Part shown: positions 35,175-45,082 of the stretch, piece by piece
Position numbering within the stretch: position 1 is the first letter of the stretch
Layout: each line of letters begins with the position of its first letter
Origin: an uncultured beta proteobacterium
Lineage (GTDB): Bacteria > Pseudomonadota > Gammaproteobacteria > Burkholderiales > Rhodocyclaceae
Assembly (NCBI GenBank): GCA_903848955.1
Contig: CAINHS010000051.1
Location: 19,384 to 83,383, forward strand
DNA: 64,000 nucleotides
Direction of reading: 5' to 3'
Made by a program: the position numbers and the translations under genes
The notes under the pieces: generated by a model
Databases searched by the model: none
What the model was told of the DNA's origin: nothing
Seen by the model: the letters and a program-made list of their open reading frames with translations, nothing else

Positions 35175-36541
35175 TCGTTCATTCCCAGTCGCGCCATTCG
35201 ATAGCGCAGGGAACGGAAAGTGACGCCGAGCAGCCGGGCGGCAGCGGTTCGATTGTTGTTCGACTGTTTGAGGGCATCCAGAACCGCCTGCCGCTCGACC
35301 TGGTCGAGATGGTCCTGCAGGGACCCGCCGGCCGTTGCGGCGACAACTCCAGGCAGCGGCGAAGGCGCCAGATTGAGATCAACCACGTCGATGCGGTCGC
35401 CTGCCATCAGCGCCAGGGCACGCTCCAGCACGTTCTCGAGTTCGCGCACGTTGCCCGGAAAAGGGTAGTCCTGCAGCGCCTCAAGAGCGGCAGCAGCCAG
35501 CGGTGGCGGGGTCACATCAGCGGCCCGCGCCAAGCGTTCCAGGATGTGCTGCGCCAGCATCGGGATGTCATCACGGCACTCGCGCAAGGCCGGCATCCTC
35601 AGCTCGATGACATTCAGCCGGTAGAACAAATCCTGACGGAACCGTCCCTGCTCGACCAGCGTCTTGAGGTCCTGATGCGTGGCGCAGATGATGCGTACGT
35701 CTGCAATTTCCTCGCTGGCGGCGCCGAGCTTGCGCACACGCTTTTCCTGGATCGCCCGCAACAGTTTGACCTGCATCGGCAGGGGCAGGTCCGCAACCTC
35801 GTCCAGAAACAGGGTGCCGCCGTCGGCCATCTGGAAAAAACCTTCGCGATCGTCATTGGCGCCGGTAAATGCTCCCTTGCGGTAGCCGAAGAACTCGCTC
35901 TCCATCAGACTTTCCGGAATTGCGCCGCAGTTGACCGGCACAAAGGCGCGGTCGCGGCGGGCGCCCAGAGAGTGGATCAACCGCGCCGCGAGTTCCTTGC
36001 CGCTGCCCGACTCGCCGGTAATATGCACCGGGGCCTGGCTGCGCGCCACGCGATCGATCAGTGCGCGCACCTGCCCTATTGCCGGCGAGTCGCCGAGCAA
36101 GCCCGAGCCGCCGGCTGCGTCGCCCGCCGGATCGGAACCGGGCAACTCCAGCGCGGACTTGACCATACCCCGCAACTGGTCAAGCGACACAGGTTTGGCG
36201 ATGTAATCAAAAGCTCCGGCCTTGAGCGCCGACACTGCATTTTCGGCACTGCCATAGGCGGTTATTACCGCCACCGGCAGATCGACCACGGTATCGGCGA
36301 TATGGCGCACCAGTTCCAGGCCCTCGCCGTCGGGCAGGCGCATGTCGGTGAGACACAGCTGGTAGCGCTGACCGGCGAGCATGCGCCGCGCCTCGGCGAT
36401 GGAGCCGACGCAATCCGCCAGCAAACCCATGCGCGCCAGGGTGAGATCCAGCAACTCGCGGATGTCCGCTTCATCGTCGACCACCAGGACGCGCTTGGCT
36501 TCGCCGCGGTTGCGGGCACGGCTTTCATTCTTCAGCGGCAT
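35171..36541 (-). CDS. pilR: Sigma-54 response regulator PilR
   Basis: NtrC-family activator, 456 residues. The receiver has the acidic pair (VVDDEAD, D22/D23), the phosphorylation site D66 in LCLTDMRLPDG and K116 in FDYIAKPVS. The AAA+ domain has Walker A GESGSGKE (176-183), the sigma-54 contact loop GAFTGA (223-228) and FLDEVADLP. A Fis-type helix-turn-helix ends the protein (NRTAAARLLGVTFRSLRYRM). Paired with PilS (10-base overlap) it would switch on type IV pilin genes; a good sigma-54 promoter stands in front of the pilin-like gene at 50 kb. Confidence 0.9.
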   Translation of the reverse strand: MPLKNESRARNRGEAKRVLVVDDEADIRELLDLTLARMGLLADCVGSIAEARRMLAGQRYQLCLTDMRLPDGEGLELVRHIADTVVDLPVAVITAYGSAENAVSALKAGAFDYIAKPVSLDQLRGMVKSALELPGSDPAGDAAGGSGLLGDSPAIGQVRALIDRVARSQAPVHITGESGSGKELAARLIHSLGARRDRAFVPVNCGAIPESLMESEFFGYRKGAFTGANDDREGFFQMADGGTLFLDEVADLPLPMQVKLLRAIQEKRVRKLGAASEEIADVRIICATHQDLKTLVEQGRFRQDLFYRLNVIELRMPALRECRDDIPMLAQHILERLARAADVTPPPLAAAALEALQDYPFPGNVRELENVLERALALMAGDRIDVVDLNLAPSPLPGVVAATAGGSLQDHLDQVERQAVLDALKQSNNNRTAAARLLGVTFRSLRYRMARLGMNE

Positions 36542-38103
36542 ACCAGACCCTCTGCGGCTACACGGAAATGGGCGCCCGGTGCGTCGTCCAGCAGTTCGAG
36601 GCGGGCGCCACTAGCCTCGCACAGTTCCCGCGCAATGTAGAGTCCGAGCCCGGTACCCGCGCCGTGTGTCGTAAAAAATGGCTCGAACACCTGATTGCGC
36701 TGCGCTTCATCGACACCCGGGCCATCGTCGATGACATGCAGTTCGACGCGGTTCGCGGTAGCCCCCGCCCTCGCCTCCAGACGCACGGCGCCGTCTGCCG
36801 CGCTGGCATGGCGCAAGGCATTCCCCAGCAGGTTCCACAACACGCGATAGAGGTGGCCGCGGTCGAAACGCAGTTCGACATCGCCCTCGCCGACATATAC
36901 CCGCCTGCGCGCCGATTCGTCGTGCAACACCAGCTCTTCCAGGAAGCCGGAGAGAAAGGCTTGCCAGCGCAGTGTTTCCGGTTGCGCACGGTCGCGGCGG
37001 CCGAGTTCCAGCACATCGGTGACTAGCCGATTTAGGCGGAGGGTGTTGTCATGAATGATGCGGGCGAGCCGCTGCCGCAGCGGATCGGTATCTTCCTCGG
37101 CCAGCAGTTCCGCGGCGTGGCTGATGGCGGCCAATGGATTGCGGATTTCATGCGCCATGTTGGCGGTGAGCCGTCCCAGCGCGGCGAGCTTTATCTGCTG
37201 TGCCTGGGACTGCACCCGTTCCATGTCCTCCAGGTAGATCAGCGCATGCCCCCCGGATTCGGCGGCGGGCAGATAGCGAACGCGCAACAGGCGGCCGCTT
37301 TTCTGCGGCAGCATCTCCACCATTTCGATGGACTGCGTGCTCCACGCCGCGCGGCGATCAGCCAGTCCGGCGGAAAGCGCCGCCAGTTCGGCGCCGTCGG
37401 CGGCCCGCACATCGAGCAATACTTCGGCGCGCGGGTTGAGCAGCCGTACCCGCCCGTCGCCATCGACCACCAGTACGCCGTCATCCATATCGCGGATGAT
37501 CCGCTCGCTGATCCGCAACTGGTCATTGAGTTCCCGCCCCCGCTGCCTGGCCAGCGTTTCGTTGGAGACCACCCGCTGCGCCAGCAGCCGGGCCACTATC
37601 GCCGTGCCGAAAAAGGCGATGCTGATGATCCCGGTACGGACGAAGTCGGCGGGGTCGGCTTCCCGGGTCAGGGCACGCCAGCTTTCTTCCAGCAGCATCG
37701 CCACCGAGGCCAGCGCTGCGTAAAACAATGTCATCCGCCCCTGCCCGACCAGAGCGGCACCGGCAACTACCACCAGCAGCAGGATGGCAATTCCACTCTT
37801 CTGTCCGCCGCTGGCGAACATCATCAGGGTCAGGGCTGCAATGTCGGCAGCCACCTGCACGGAAAGCTGCAGGCTGAAGCGGCGCGGCCTGCGCAGCAAC
37901 GCAACAAGAAACGCCACCGCCAACAGGACATAGACTGCGGCGACACGGTCAAACAGTCCGGGGTCCTGCGTGCCGAGGCTCACCGTATCGCCGAAAACCA
38001 GCGCCGCTACCAGAAACATCAGAGCGATCGACAAGCGGTAAATCGAGAAGAAGCGCAGCGAGCGCCAGAAGGATTCGATTGCGTCGGCTTCCTGCGGCGC
38101 CAT
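36532..38103 (-). CDS. pilS: Sensor histidine kinase PilS
   Basis: A 523-residue inner-membrane sensor kinase. About six membrane helices lie in residues 15-185, followed by a PAS-like segment (MDDGVLVVDGDGRVRLLNPRA), the H-box MAHEIRNPLAAISHAAELL, the N-box LWNLLGNALRHA, and the G-boxes DDGPGVDEAQ and HGAGTGLGLYIARELC. Architecture and linkage to pilR identify PilS. The ATG at 38103 was chosen because the family starts shortly before the first helix; the upstream frame adds Arg-rich sequence. Confidence 0.9.
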   Translation of the reverse strand: MAPQEADAIESFWRSLRFFSIYRLSIALMFLVAALVFGDTVSLGTQDPGLFDRVAAVYVLLAVAFLVALLRRPRRFSLQLSVQVAADIAALTLMMFASGGQKSGIAILLLVVVAGAALVGQGRMTLFYAALASVAMLLEESWRALTREADPADFVRTGIISIAFFGTAIVARLLAQRVVSNETLARQRGRELNDQLRISERIIRDMDDGVLVVDGDGRVRLLNPRAEVLLDVRAADGAELAALSAGLADRRAAWSTQSIEMVEMLPQKSGRLLRVRYLPAAESGGHALIYLEDMERVQSQAQQIKLAALGRLTANMAHEIRNPLAAISHAAELLAEEDTDPLRQRLARIIHDNTLRLNRLVTDVLELGRRDRAQPETLRWQAFLSGFLEELVLHDESARRRVYVGEGDVELRFDRGHLYRVLWNLLGNALRHASAADGAVRLEARAGATANRVELHVIDDGPGVDEAQRNQVFEPFFTTHGAGTGLGLYIARELCEASGARLELLDDAPGAHFRVAAEGLVCR

Positions 38104-38114
38104 CGTCTGCACGC

Positions 38115-38333
38115 TCAAGAACGGACTCCCAGCCTGCGGTGATCTTCGCTGCAGTAGTCCCGCCCGCCTTCGCTCAAGGACTCGTCGCGGGGGAAATTCA
38201 CCCCGCAATGCGCGCATCGCGCCATCGCTGCCGGCGCGTGCTCTGCGGCAGGCGGCCGGCTGCGTCGCTTTGATGCCCGCACCAGAGCATAGACTGCGGC
38301 GAGCACGACAATGAAGAGGAAAAATTTCGCCAC
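38115..38333 (-). CDS. PP0621-type small membrane protein with Cys/His cluster
   Basis: A 72-residue protein: one N-terminal membrane helix ([19 protein letters not shown]), a basic Pro/Ala-rich linker, and a small zinc-ribbon-like end with [13 protein letters not shown] and [10 protein letters not shown]. This layout matches the PP0621 family found next to pilS in many beta- and gammaproteobacteria; function unknown. I chose the GTG at 38333, nine bases after GGGAGG; an earlier TTG directly adjoins that sequence. 11 bases upstream of pilS and probably in the same operon. Confidence 0.78.
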   Translation of the reverse strand: MAKFFLFIVVLAAVYALVRASKRRSRPPAAEHAPAAMARCAHCGVNFPRDESLSEGGRDYCSEDHRRLGVRS

Positions 38334-38357
38334 GACTGTCAACCTCCCGCAGCAGGT

Positions 38358-38434
<77 letters not shown>

Positions 38435-38520
38435 ACGGCAAGTTGGTGGCAAGGAGAATCGTTGCGGGAACGGGCCCGGAAATTCAGCCCGAGAGATACT
38501 CCTTGCATACATCGCGGCAG

Positions 38521-39498
38521 TCAAAAACTTCTTTGCACCGCAAAGTCGGCCAATTGTAGCAGCGTTTCCCTGAACTTTGAATTCGCCAGTGGCGCCAGAG
38601 CCGCCTTGGCCATCTCCGCTTCGTCGACGCCATGCCGGCGCGCGGCATCAAGAGCCCCGCTGGACCGCACCGCCGCAAGAACTTCGGCGAAGCTGCCACT
38701 GTCGGCGTTTTCGATCGCGGCGCGCACCAAAGCCGCCTGCTGCGGGCTGCCGTGCTGAATGACGTGGATCAGCGGCAGGGTCGGCTTGCCTTCGGCCAGG
38801 TCGTCGCCGAGATGCTTGCCGGTTTCGGCCTCCTGCCCCGAGTAATCGAGCACATCGTCAATCAACTGGAATGCCGTGCCGATGTGCGTGCCGTAGGCCG
38901 CCATCGCTTCCTCGATCTCCGGGCTCGCCGCGCCGAGGATGGCACCGAGCCGCCCCGCGGCTTCAAACAGTTTGGCAGTCTTGTAGCGGATCACCCGCAG
39001 ATAGTCCGCCACCTCGACGTCGGCGTTGCGACAGTTCATCAACTGCAGGACTTCTCCCTCGGCGATTATGTTGGTCGCATCCGCCAGCACCTGCATCACG
39101 CGCATGCTGCCGACCCCGACCATGATCTGGAAAGCCCGCGAATACAGGAAATCGCCGACCAGTACGCTGGCCGGGTTGCCGAACACCGCGTTGGCGGTAT
39201 CGCGTCCGCGACGCAAGGACGACTCATCGACGACATCGTCGTGCAGCAACGTGGCGGTATGAATGAACTCGACCACGGCAGCCAACTCGTGATGGCGGGT
39301 TCCCGAATAACCACAGGCACCGGCGGAAAGCAGCACCAGCGCCGGGCGCATGCGCTTGCCTCCGGCCGAGATGATGTATTCGGCGACCTGGCGAACCAGC
39401 ACCACTTCGGAATGCAGTCGCTGCCGGACGACGGCGTCAACCGCGCGCATGTCGGCGTCAATGGGGGCATACAGACTGGCGAAATCCACGGCAACCAT
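38521..39498 (-). CDS. ispB: Octaprenyl diphosphate synthase
   Basis: Trans-long-chain prenyl diphosphate synthase making the side chain of ubiquinone. The two Asp-rich motifs are intact: LLHDDVVDESSLRRG and QLIDDVLDYSGQEAE; AGGKRMRPALVLLSA binds the isopentenyl diphosphate. 325 residues from ATG 39498; a longer reading upstream lacks homology. The downstream tRNA-Pro is on the same strand. Confidence 0.93.
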   Translation of the reverse strand: MVAVDFASLYAPIDADMRAVDAVVRQRLHSEVVLVRQVAEYIISAGGKRMRPALVLLSAGACGYSGTRHHELAAVVEFIHTATLLHDDVVDESSLRRGRDTANAVFGNPASVLVGDFLYSRAFQIMVGVGSMRVMQVLADATNIIAEGEVLQLMNCRNADVEVADYLRVIRYKTAKLFEAAGRLGAILGAASPEIEEAMAAYGTHIGTAFQLIDDVLDYSGQEAETGKHLGDDLAEGKPTLPLIHVIQHGSPQQAALVRAAIENADSGSFAEVLAAVRSSGALDAARRHGVDEAEMAKAALAPLANSKFRETLLQLADFAVQRSF

Positions 39499-39565
39499 AG
39501 CCTTGTATAAGCAAAGCCGCGATGCTATCAGAGGACGGTATGTTGCCGCCGCCCGCGCCAGGCAT

Positions 39566-40357
39566 TTATTGCGGCCGGCCCTCCTCCGCAATCTGCCCTC
39601 TGGTTCTGAGCAGTGCCTTGAGCTGCGGCCATTGCCGGCGACTGACCGGCAATCGTTCCGCAGTTCCGTCCAGAATCACCTGCCAGTGCGCCTCTGCATC
39701 GCCTGCGTCGGCGGCGCGCTCCACTCCCGTCACGGCGCCGCGGGCAACGAGGCAGTTGCGGTGAATGCGCAGGAAGCACTCGCTGAATTCGGCCTCAAGC
39801 TGCACCAGCGATTCCTCGAGAAGATACTCGCGCTCTGCGGTGCGCGCGGTGACATATTTTTGTTCCGCCTTGAGATACAGGATTTCCGCCACCGGCACCA
39901 GCAGGATGCGGCCGCGCTCCAGGCAGGACAGGTTTTGCCGGATAGTCAGCGCCGATTTTTCGAGACGGACCGCTTCATCGGCGCGCCGCCTGGCTTTGCG
40001 CAAGGCATCTGCCAGACGCGCAGCGCGCACCGGCTTGACCAGATAGTCGAGTGCCGCCAATTCAAAAGCCTGCACCGCATATTGATCAAAGGCGGTGACA
40101 AATATGACGACTGGAGCGCCCGGCAGTCGTGCCAGATGGCGGGCCAGTTCGACACCGTCCATGCCCGGCATTCGAATGTCGATCAACGCAACGTCAAGCA
40201 CGGTGGCTTGCGCCCGTTCCAGCGCCGCAAAACCGTCAGCCGCCTCGGCCGCAACAATGCTGGGGACTTCGGCGGCGATGTCGCCGAGCACGTCGCGCAG
40301 GCGGGCGCGCGCCGGAGCCTCGTCATCGACCAGCAGGATGCGCAGCACATCGCTCAT
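39566..40357 (-). CDS. algR: LytTR response regulator AlgR
   Basis: A 263-residue regulator with an N-terminal receiver (LLVDDEAPARARLRDVL; phospho-acceptor Asp in VALIDIRMPGMDG; Lys in DYLVKPVRA) and a C-terminal LytTR DNA-binding domain (ILYLKAEQKYVTARTAERE, FLRIHRNCLVARGAV). This is the AlgR/LytR type. Its start overlaps the stop of algZ by 4 bases. In pseudomonads the pair controls alginate and type IV pilus functions; targets here are unknown. Confidence 0.9.
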   Translation of the reverse strand: MSDVLRILLVDDEAPARARLRDVLGDIAAEVPSIVAAEAADGFAALERAQATVLDVALIDIRMPGMDGVELARHLARLPGAPVVIFVTAFDQYAVQAFELAALDYLVKPVRAARLADALRKARRRADEAVRLEKSALTIRQNLSCLERGRILLVPVAEILYLKAEQKYVTARTAEREYLLEESLVQLEAEFSECFLRIHRNCLVARGAVTGVERAADAGDAEAHWQVILDGTAERLPVSRRQWPQLKALLRTRGQIAEEGRPQ

Positions 40358-41385
40358 CTTTCCGTCACCGGGCGATAGGGAAACTCGATGGAAACATGAA
40401 AGCGGCCGGCGCAAATCTGCGTGGTCAAGGTTGCCTCGAGATCGAAAAACAGCATCAGGCGCTCGCGGATATTTGTCAGAGCCATCTGATTGCCGTGGCT
40501 ATGCCTGTCGGCGGCGGCCATCGGGTTGGAAAGTTCCACCCGCAGCCGGGAATCCTTGCGCTCGAAACGGATGGTGATTTCACCGGGCTCGGTCGCCGGT
40601 TCGATGCCGTGATAGACGGCGTTTTCCAGCAGGGGTTGCAGCATCAGGGGCGGCACCAGCGGATCCGGCGGGCAGGCCGCCATGTCCCACACCACGCGTA
40701 CGCGCTCGCCCAGTCGCAGACGTTCGAGATTGATGTACTGCCGCGCCACCAGAATTTCCTCCGACAGCGGAACCAGATCCGCATTCTCGCGCATCAGCAC
40801 GCGAAACAGGTCTGCCAGTTCCTCCAGTGCCGTCTCTGCCCGATGCGGATCGGAACGCATCACGCCCAGCACGGCGTTCAGGGCATTGAACAGGAAATGC
40901 GGCCGGATGCGCGCCGTCAGTGCCAGCAAACGCGCCTCCGCCAGAGCGGGTGAGCGCGCCCGTGCGCTCATCCCGAACCATGCCAGCAACAAGGCGACAG
41001 CAATCACCACCCATAGTGAAATTCGACTGAATCCCGCCGCGTCCGGCTCTATCAGATGCATCGCCGCAAAAAAACTGCGCACGGCCGCCGTTACCAGCAG
41101 TGTCAGGAGGACCACCAGCACGGCACCCAGCCAGCGCGGCAGGCGCGCCAGCCAGGTGCTGGCCAGACTCAGAAAGGCCAGGCTGACCAGCGTCACCGGC
41201 TCTATGACAGCAGCAAGTTCAACGAATTCGGCGAAGAACAATCGCCACTGGTGATTGGCCGCCAGCGTGCCAAGCAAGGCACCCAAATTCACGATGACCA
41301 ACACCCGCAACCAGACATCAGGTTTGCGCAAGTCCGGCGGGCCGGCGAGCGGCGGGTTTTCCTTTATACTTCGCACTTGATTCAA
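40354..41385 (-). CDS. algZ: LytS-type sensor histidine kinase AlgZ
   Basis: An inner-membrane kinase with four membrane helices followed by the His_kinase domain ARIRPHFLFNALNAVLGVM, whose H is the phosphorylation site, and an atypical ATPase domain (PPLMLQPLLENAVYHGIEP). It is translationally coupled to algR. Start uncertain: a TTG at 41385 has AAGGTG at a good distance and leaves a 69-base promoter gap to the divergent argH; an in-frame ATG at 41442 would put only 12 bases between the two start codons. Confidence 0.85.
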   Translation of the reverse strand: MNQVRSIKENPPLAGPPDLRKPDVWLRVLVIVNLGALLGTLAANHQWRLFFAEFVELAAVIEPVTLVSLAFLSLASTWLARLPRWLGAVLVVLLTLLVTAAVRSFFAAMHLIEPDAAGFSRISLWVVIAVALLLAWFGMSARARSPALAEARLLALTARIRPHFLFNALNAVLGVMRSDPHRAETALEELADLFRVLMRENADLVPLSEEILVARQYINLERLRLGERVRVVWDMAACPPDPLVPPLMLQPLLENAVYHGIEPATEPGEITIRFERKDSRLRVELSNPMAAADRHSHGNQMALTNIRERLMLFFDLEATLTTQICAGRFHVSIEFPYRPVTER

Positions 41386-41454
41386 TTGCCCGTCACCTTT
41401 GATTTTCCAGTGTTTTTTATTGTACACATTGCCTGCTGACATGGCAGCCCGATT

Positions 41455-42858
41455 ATGACAGAACCGCAACATCCGGCCTCTCCGGAAATCCAGACAGCGT
41501 GGTCCGGCCGCTTTTCCGAGCCTGTTTCCGATCTCGTCAAGCGTTACACCGCTTCGGTGTTTTTTGACCGGCGCATGTGGCGTCAGGACATCCGCGCTTC
41601 GCTGGCGCATGCGCGAATGCTGGCGCGCCAGGGAATAATCGCCGCCGCAGATCTGGCGGCCATCGAGCAGGGTATGGCCAGCATCACCAGCGAGATCGAA
41701 GCCGGCAGCTTCAACTGGAATCTTGACGACGAGGATGTGCATCTCAACATCGAGAAGCGTCTCACGGCTCTGGTTGGCGATGCCGGCAAGCGCCTGCACA
41801 CGGGCCGCTCGCGCAACGACCAGGTGGCCACCGACATCCGGCTCTGGCTGCGCGATGCCATAGACGACATCGACGGCCTGCTGCGCAACTTCCAGAAGGC
41901 CCTGCTTGACGCTGCTGACGCCCACGTCAATACGCCGCTGCCCGGCTTCACGCATTTGCAGGTGGCACAACCGGTGACCTTCGGCCACCACCTGTTGGCC
42001 TATTTCGAGATGCTGCGCCGCGACCGCGAGCGCTTTGCCGACTGCCGCCGCCGCGTCAACCGGCTGCCGCTGGGCGCGGCTGCCCTGGCCGGCACCACCT
42101 TCCCGATCGACCGCGAGGCGGTGGCGCGCGAACTCGGCTTCGATGACATCTGCGAGAACTCGCTGGACGCCGTTTCCGATCGCGATTTCGCCATCGAATT
42201 CTGCGCCGCTGCGTCATTGGTGATGACCCATGTCTCGCGCTTCGCCGAAGAACTGATTCTGTGGATGAGTCCGCGCATGGGCTTCATCGATCTCGCCGAC
42301 CGCTTTTGCACCGGCTCGTCGATCATGCCGCAGAAGAAAAATCCGGATGTGCCGGAACTGGCGCGGGGCAAGACCGGACGCGTGTTCGGTCACCTGATGG
42401 GCCTGCTCACCCTCATGAAGGGCCAGCCGCTGGCCTACAACAAGGACAACCAGGAAGACAAGGAACCCCTGTTCGACACAGCCGACACGCTGATCGACAC
42501 ACTGCGCATTTTCGCCGATCTGGTGCCGGGGATCCGGGTCAAGCCGGAAGCCATGACCGCCGCATTGCGTCAGGGTTACGCCACCGCCACCGATCTCGCC
42601 GATTACCTGGTGAAGAAGGGGCTGCCTTTCCGCGACGCGCATGAAGCGGTCGCCCGCGCCGTGCGCGCCTGCGAGGCACGGTCTTGTGACTTGCCGGATC
42701 TGACGCTCGAGGAGTTGCGCTCCTTCTCGCCGCTGGTGGACGCTGACGCTTTCGCGGCATTGACCGTGGCCGGTTCGCTGGCCGCCCGCGACCACCTCGG
42801 CGGCACCGCGCCGTCTCAGGTAAGCGCCGCAATTGCACGTTCCCGCGCACGACTCTGA
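41455..42858 (+). CDS. argH: Argininosuccinate lyase
   Basis: Last step of arginine synthesis: splits argininosuccinate into arginine and fumarate. The fumarase/aspartase superfamily signature [20 protein letters not shown] is intact and supplies the catalytic Ser; [17 protein letters not shown] and [15 protein letters not shown] also match. 467 residues. The kinase gene downstream begins 5 bases after its stop, so readthrough from argH is likely. Promoter elements should lie in the AT-rich stretch 41395-41430. Confidence 0.97.
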   Translation: MTEPQHPASPEIQTAWSGRFSEPVSDLVKRYTASVFFDRRMWRQDIRASLAHARMLARQGIIAAADLAAIEQGMASITSEIEAGSFNWNLDDEDVHLNIEKRLTALVGDAGKRLHTGRSRNDQVATDIRLWLRDAIDDIDGLLRNFQKALLDAADAHVNTPLPGFTHLQVAQPVTFGHHLLAYFEMLRRDRERFADCRRRVNRLPLGAAALAGTTFPIDREAVARELGFDDICENSLDAVSDRDFAIEFCAAASLVMTHVSRFAEELILWMSPRMGFIDLADRFCTGSSIMPQKKNPDVPELARGKTGRVFGHLMGLLTLMKGQPLAYNKDNQEDKEPLFDTADTLIDTLRIFADLVPGIRVKPEAMTAALRQGYATATDLADYLVKKGLPFRDAHEAVARAVRACEARSCDLPDLTLEELRSFSPLVDADAFAALTVAGSLAARDHLGGTAPSQVSAAIARSRARL

Positions 42859-42862
42859 CCGC

Positions 42863-44182
42863 ATGTCGATGCCAATTCCGGAGCGGATCGGCAAGTACCA
42901 TATTCGAAAGAAGCTCGGCGAGGGCGCCACCGCCAGCGTCTACCTTGGCTTCGATCCTTTTGCCGAACGGGAAGTTGCGGTCAAGGTCATCTTCCCCGAG
43001 GTGCTGCGCGACAAGCAACGCGGCCGGCTTTATCGTCATCTGCTGATGACCGAGGCTTCGCTGGCGGGAAAACTCATGCATCCGCACATCGTGCAGATTT
43101 TCGATGCGGTCCTGGCTGAAGACCAAAGCTACATTGTGATGGAGTACGTGCCGGGCGGCACGCTGGAACCCTTTTGCACCCCGAGCACGCTGTTGCCTGT
43201 AGACCGCCTGGTAGAGATGATTTTCAAATGCACCCGGGCCCTCGACTACGCCTTTCGCGCCGGCATTATCCATCGCGATATCAAGCCGGCCAACATCCTT
43301 CTGGCAAACGCCGCCGACAGCATCGAGCGGGACAGCGGCGACATCAAGATCTCCGACTTCGGCGCCGCCATCCTGAGCAGCGGCGACCAGTCACGCACCC
43401 AGGTCTCGGGCGTCGGCTCGCCGGCCTACATGTCGCCGCAACAAGTGCGCGACATTACGCTCAATCACCAGACCGACATCTATTCTCTGGGTGTGGTGAT
43501 GTACCAGTTGCTCACCGGGCGCTTGCCGTTCCACTCCACTTCCAACTACGGCATGATTTATCAGATCTGCAATGGCGATCCGCCGCCGCCTTCGACCTTG
43601 CGTGCCGACATGCCGCCCGGTCTCGACGCGGTGGTCGCCCGCGCCATGGAAAAGGAAATCGAGGAGCGCTATCAGACGTGGGAGGAGTTTTCCCACGATC
43701 TCGCCCAGTCCTTCCGCAACAGACAGATTTCGACGCAGCGCATGGCATTCCCGGACAGCGAGAAATTCGAGGCCCTGCGCTCCCTGCGTTTCTTCGCCGG
43801 GTTTTCCGATGTCGAACTTTGGGAAGTGGTGCGCTTCTCGCGCTGGAAGGAGGTGGCGGCAAGCACCGCGATCATGAGCGATGGCGAGCGCGGCGATTTT
43901 TTTGCTTTCCTGCTTGACGGCGAACTGGCGGTTTCAAAGGACGGCCATTGCCTCGGGGTTCTGGCGGCAGGTGAATGTTTTGGTGAAATGGCGATCATCC
44001 GGCGCGGCGGACACGTCCGTGGTGCCGACGTGATCGCGCTGACTGCAACCCGCGTTGTGGCCATTTCGGCGCAAGCGCTGCAGCATGCGTCGGAGGTCTG
44101 CCGGATGCACTTTTATCAGGGCTTTCTCGACGTCATTGCCGGTCGTCTGGCGGATGCCAATACCCGGCTGGCATCGCTTTGA
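42863..44182 (+). CDS. Ser/Thr protein kinase fused to a cyclic nucleotide-binding domain
   Basis: A 439-residue soluble protein. Residues 10-275 are a complete Hanks-type kinase: glycine loop GEGATASVYLG, ATP Lys K41 in VAVKVIF, catalytic loop HRDIKPANIL (D139), metal motif DFG (165-167), and the activation-segment GSPAYMSPQQ. Residues ~310-430 form a CRP-type domain with the phosphate cassette ECFGEMAIIRRGGHVRGADV. No membrane helix or extracytoplasmic PASTA sensor is present. The order kinase-then-cNBD is the reverse of eukaryotic PKG. Neighbours: argH upstream, fructosamine kinase-like gene overlapping by 4 bases. cAMP or cGMP control of the kinase is the obvious inference. Confidence 0.9.
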   Translation: MSMPIPERIGKYHIRKKLGEGATASVYLGFDPFAEREVAVKVIFPEVLRDKQRGRLYRHLLMTEASLAGKLMHPHIVQIFDAVLAEDQSYIVMEYVPGGTLEPFCTPSTLLPVDRLVEMIFKCTRALDYAFRAGIIHRDIKPANILLANAADSIERDSGDIKISDFGAAILSSGDQSRTQVSGVGSPAYMSPQQVRDITLNHQTDIYSLGVVMYQLLTGRLPFHSTSNYGMIYQICNGDPPPPSTLRADMPPGLDAVVARAMEKEIEERYQTWEEFSHDLAQSFRNRQISTQRMAFPDSEKFEALRSLRFFAGFSDVELWEVVRFSRWKEVAASTAIMSDGERGDFFAFLLDGELAVSKDGHCLGVLAAGECFGEMAIIRRGGHVRGADVIALTATRVVAISAQALQHASEVCRMHFYQGFLDVIAGRLADANTRLASL

Positions 44183-45081
44183 CAGGCGGGTTCGGCGACG
44201 GCCTGGATGCAATTGCGGCGGCGATTGCCGGGCGCACAGCAACCCCCTTCACCACGTCTTCGGTCAGACCCGTCAGCGGCGGATCGATTCATCGGGCCTG
44301 GCACATTGCCGACGGCGCCCGCAGCTATTTCGTCAAGACCAATGGCATTGCCGCGGCGCCGATGTTCGCTGCGGAGGCGCAAGGACTGCAGGCACTGGCG
44401 GCAACCGGGGGCGTGCGGACGCCGGCTGTGGTCGCGCTGGGCCGGACCGCAACGCAGGCCTTTCTTGTCCTCGAGCATCTTGATCTGACGACACTTGAAG
44501 CGGACGCCGGCGCCCGCCTCGGCGCCGCGCTGGCACTGCTGCATCGCGTCAGCGGCGAGTCTTTCGGCTGGCCCGACGACAACTTCATCGGCGCCACACC
44601 GCAGTGCAATGCACCGCACCGGAGCTGGCCGCACTTCTTCGGCGAACGCCGGCTGCGGCCGCAGTTGCAACTCGCGCTGAGCAAGGGCATGGACAAGGCA
44701 CTGGTGGCCAAGGGCTATGGCATCATCGAGCGCTGCGGCGGCCTCTTCACCGACTACCAACCTGTTGCCAGTCTGCTCCACGGCGACCTGTGGTCGGGCA
44801 ATGCCGCACAGTGCCGCGACGGCGTGCCGGCGATCTTCGATCCGGCCTGCTACTACGGCGACCGCGAAACGGATATCGCCATGGCCGAACTGTTCGGTGG
44901 CTTTCCGACCGGCTTTCACGCCGCCTATCGCGCGGCGTGGCCGCTCGACTCAGGCTATGAAACGCGCAAACCGCTCTACAACCTGTACCACATCCTCAAT
45001 CACTTCAACCTGTTCGGCCAAGCCTATCTGGGCCAGGCACAACGCATGATTGACAGGTTGCGAAAGGATCTGGGACGCTGA
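44179..45081 (+). CDS. Fructosamine kinase family protein
   Basis: A 300-residue protein of the fructosamine-3-kinase/APH-like fold, thought to phosphorylate glycated amines or proteins and so start their repair. The catalytic loop is SLLHGDLWSGNA, followed by the metal-binding FDPACYYGDRETDIAM; YFVKTNG holds the ATP Lys, and HNHF-type HILNHFNLFG is typical near the C-terminus. It begins at a TTG that overlaps the stop of the kinase-cNBD gene, so translation is coupled. It converges on grxD with a one-base gap. Confidence 0.9.
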   Translation: MTGGFGDGLDAIAAAIAGRTATPFTTSSVRPVSGGSIHRAWHIADGARSYFVKTNGIAAAPMFAAEAQGLQALAATGGVRTPAVVALGRTATQAFLVLEHLDLTTLEADAGARLGAALALLHRVSGESFGWPDDNFIGATPQCNAPHRSWPHFFGERRLRPQLQLALSKGMDKALVAKGYGIIERCGGLFTDYQPVASLLHGDLWSGNAAQCRDGVPAIFDPACYYGDRETDIAMAELFGGFPTGFHAAYRAAWPLDSGYETRKPLYNLYHILNHFNLFGQAYLGQAQRMIDRLRKDLGR

Positions 45082-45082
45082 T

